NCBI GenBank assembly: GCA_003136335.1
Contig: PLEA01000073.1
Span: forward strand, 1 to 6,278
Length of the DNA stretch: 6,278 nt
Direction of reading: 5' to 3'
Source of the DNA: Acidobacteriaceae bacterium
GTDB taxonomy: Bacteria > Acidobacteriota > Terriglobia > Terriglobales > SbA1
Below the pieces are notes generated by a model. The model was not told where the DNA came from. It ran no database searches and was given only the letters and a program-made list of their open reading frames with translations. The position numbers and the translations under genes were made by a program. How positions within the stretch are numbered: the stretch's first letter is position 1; each line of letters opens with the position of its first letter. Below are positions 5,465 to 6,278 of the stretch, piece by piece.

Positions 5465-5568
5465 GAATTTCAGAATTGGGAACAGAAGCTTGTCGGACCT
5501 TGGGGGATTTGGTAGCGCATTAGAATTGGAACCACCCCAATTTGACTGGAAACTGAGGAGAAGCTGGA
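5465..5568 (+). other. Intergenic region between the Rrf2 gene and iscS, with the iscS ribosome-binding site
   Basis: A strong Shine-Dalgarno GAGGAG (5555-5560) lies 8 bases before the iscS ATG. A small inverted repeat, AATTGG (5524-5529) and CCAATT (5537-5542), has a 7-base loop. A TAGAAT at 5521-5526 looks like a -10 but its best upstream partner, TTGGGG (5500-5505), is only 15 bp away. The word AGAATTGG occurs twice (5472-5479, 5522-5529). No intrinsic terminator is seen, so read-through from the regulator gene is the simplest model. Confidence 0.5.
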
Positions 5569-6278
5569 ATGGCCATTAAGACACCGATTTACATGGATAA
5601 TCACGCGACGACACCCGTGGATCCGCGCGTACTGGAAGCGATGCTTCCTTATTTCAATGAGCGCTTCGGAAATTCCGCCAGCCGCAACCACGCATTTGGC
5701 TGGACGGCGGAAGAAGCCGTGGAGAACGCGCGGGCACAAATCGCGCGGCTGATTAACGCTACGCCGAAAGAAATTATTTTCACCAGCGGCGCTACGGAGT
5801 CGAACAACCTGGCGCTGAAGGGCGCGGCGGAAATGTATCGCGAGAAGGGTAATCATATTATTACGCAGGTCACCGAACACAAGGCGGTGCTGGACACCTG
5901 TAAGCGTCTGGAAAAATACGGCTACGAAGTGACTTATCTGCCCGTAGGCAAAGATGGACGCGTGAATCCTGAAGATGTGCGCAAAGCCATTACGCCGAAG
6001 ACGATCATCATTTCGATTATGTATGCGAACAACGAAATTGGCGTGGTGCAGCCTATCGCGGAAATCGGCAAGATTGCCAAGGAGAAAGGCGTTTTGCTGC
6101 ATTCCGACGGCGTACAGGCCATCGGCAAAATTCCGGTGGACGTGCAGGCAGATAACGTCGATATGCTCTCCATGACGGCGCACAAAATTTACGGGCCGAA
6201 GGGCGTTGGCGCGCTATACGTGCGGCGACGAAATCCTCGCGTACAGCTTTCCGCAATTCTGGATGGCGGCGGACACGA
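5569..6278 (+). CDS. iscS: Cysteine desulfurase, group I (IscS/NifS type), partial (C-terminus outside window)
   Basis: IscS takes sulfur from L-cysteine as a persulfide and passes it to the Fe-S scaffold and other acceptors, leaving alanine. The 236 residues present begin [15 protein letters not shown] (7-21). They contain [10 protein letters not shown] (71-80), H104 in [11 protein letters not shown]154-N155 in [10 protein letters not shown]180 and Q183 in SDGVQAIGK, and the PLP-binding lysine K206 in [18 protein letters not shown]104, D180, Q183 and K206 fall at the same numbers as in E. coli IscS, so the N-terminus is probably placed correctly. The mobile loop with the persulfide-forming cysteine (around 328 in E. 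coli) lies outside the window, so the IscS versus NifS choice rests on overall similarity and the Rrf2 neighbour. The ATG has a good GAGGAG 8 bases upstream. An iscU/sufU-type scaffold gene would be expected next. Confidence 0.95.
   Translation, partial: MAIKTPIYMDNHATTPVDPRVLEAMLPYFNERFGNSASRNHAFGWTAEEAVENARAQIARLINATPKEIIFTSGATESNNLALKGAAEMYREKGNHIITQVTEHKAVLDTCKRLEKYGYEVTYLPVGKDGRVNPEDVRKAITPKTIIISIMYANNEIGVVQPIAEIGKIAKEKGVLLHSDGVQAIGKIPVDVQADNVDMLSMTAHKIYGPKGVGALYVRRRNPRVQLSAILDGGGH

Noticed and set aside
5530..5555. IscR type-2-like site before iscS (CCCC...TTTGAC...GG)
   Set aside because: Only scattered agreement with the type-2 consensus as I remember it; not above what chance would give.
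5470..6183. Long minus-strand open frame opposite iscS (237 codons)
   Set aside because: It lies entirely antisense to a well-supported cysteine desulfurase with all catalytic motifs; its translation shows no recognisable domain.

Overview
The window is chromosomal bacterial DNA, moderately GC-rich, with tightly packed housekeeping genes and no mobile element, CRISPR array, rRNA or tRNA that I can see. Protein style and gene organisation would fit Acidobacteriota (Terriglobia/Koribacter-like). That is an impression from remembered sequences, not a computed assignment.

Layout. Positions 1-4727 are read on the minus strand. In the direction of transcription the order is coaD (phosphopantetheine adenylyltransferase, 4727-4194), overlapped by 4 bases with a class I aspartate-type aminotransferase (4197-2995). 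A Rho-independent terminator follows (2964-2933). Next comes a three-gene GDP-mannose set: manA (mannose-6-phosphate isomerase, 2915-1914), manC (mannose-1-phosphate guanylyltransferase, 1865-756) and a phosphomannomutase/phosphoglucomutase (661 to beyond position 1, C-terminus missing). Together these three would convert fructose-6-phosphate to mannose-6-phosphate, mannose-1-phosphate and GDP-mannose, the precursor for polysaccharides and glycoconjugates. The manC-mutase gap (662-755) is filled by short CGTTCGT/CCAACGAC-type repeats that form an imperfect inverted repeat.

Positions 5027-6278 are read on the plus strand: an Rrf2-family (IscR/SufR-like) regulator with three cysteines, then a group I (IscS-type) cysteine desulfurase whose C-terminus runs off the window. 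This is the start of an iron-sulfur cluster assembly locus.

The divergent intergenic region (4728-5026, about 300 bp) is the most interesting part. It holds a near-consensus sigma-70 promoter for the Rrf2 gene (TTGACA, 17 bp, TAGAAT) and a palindrome resembling the E. coli IscR type-1 site over the predicted transcription start. A second palindrome of the same design sits 129 bp upstream, nearer coaD. Two abutting perfect inverted repeats lie between them, one of which spans the -35/-10 spacer. The simplest reading is an autoregulated Fe-S homeostasis switch, with possible spill-over control of the divergent coaD-aminotransferase unit. I see no wholly new system; the regulatory architecture is what deserves follow-up.
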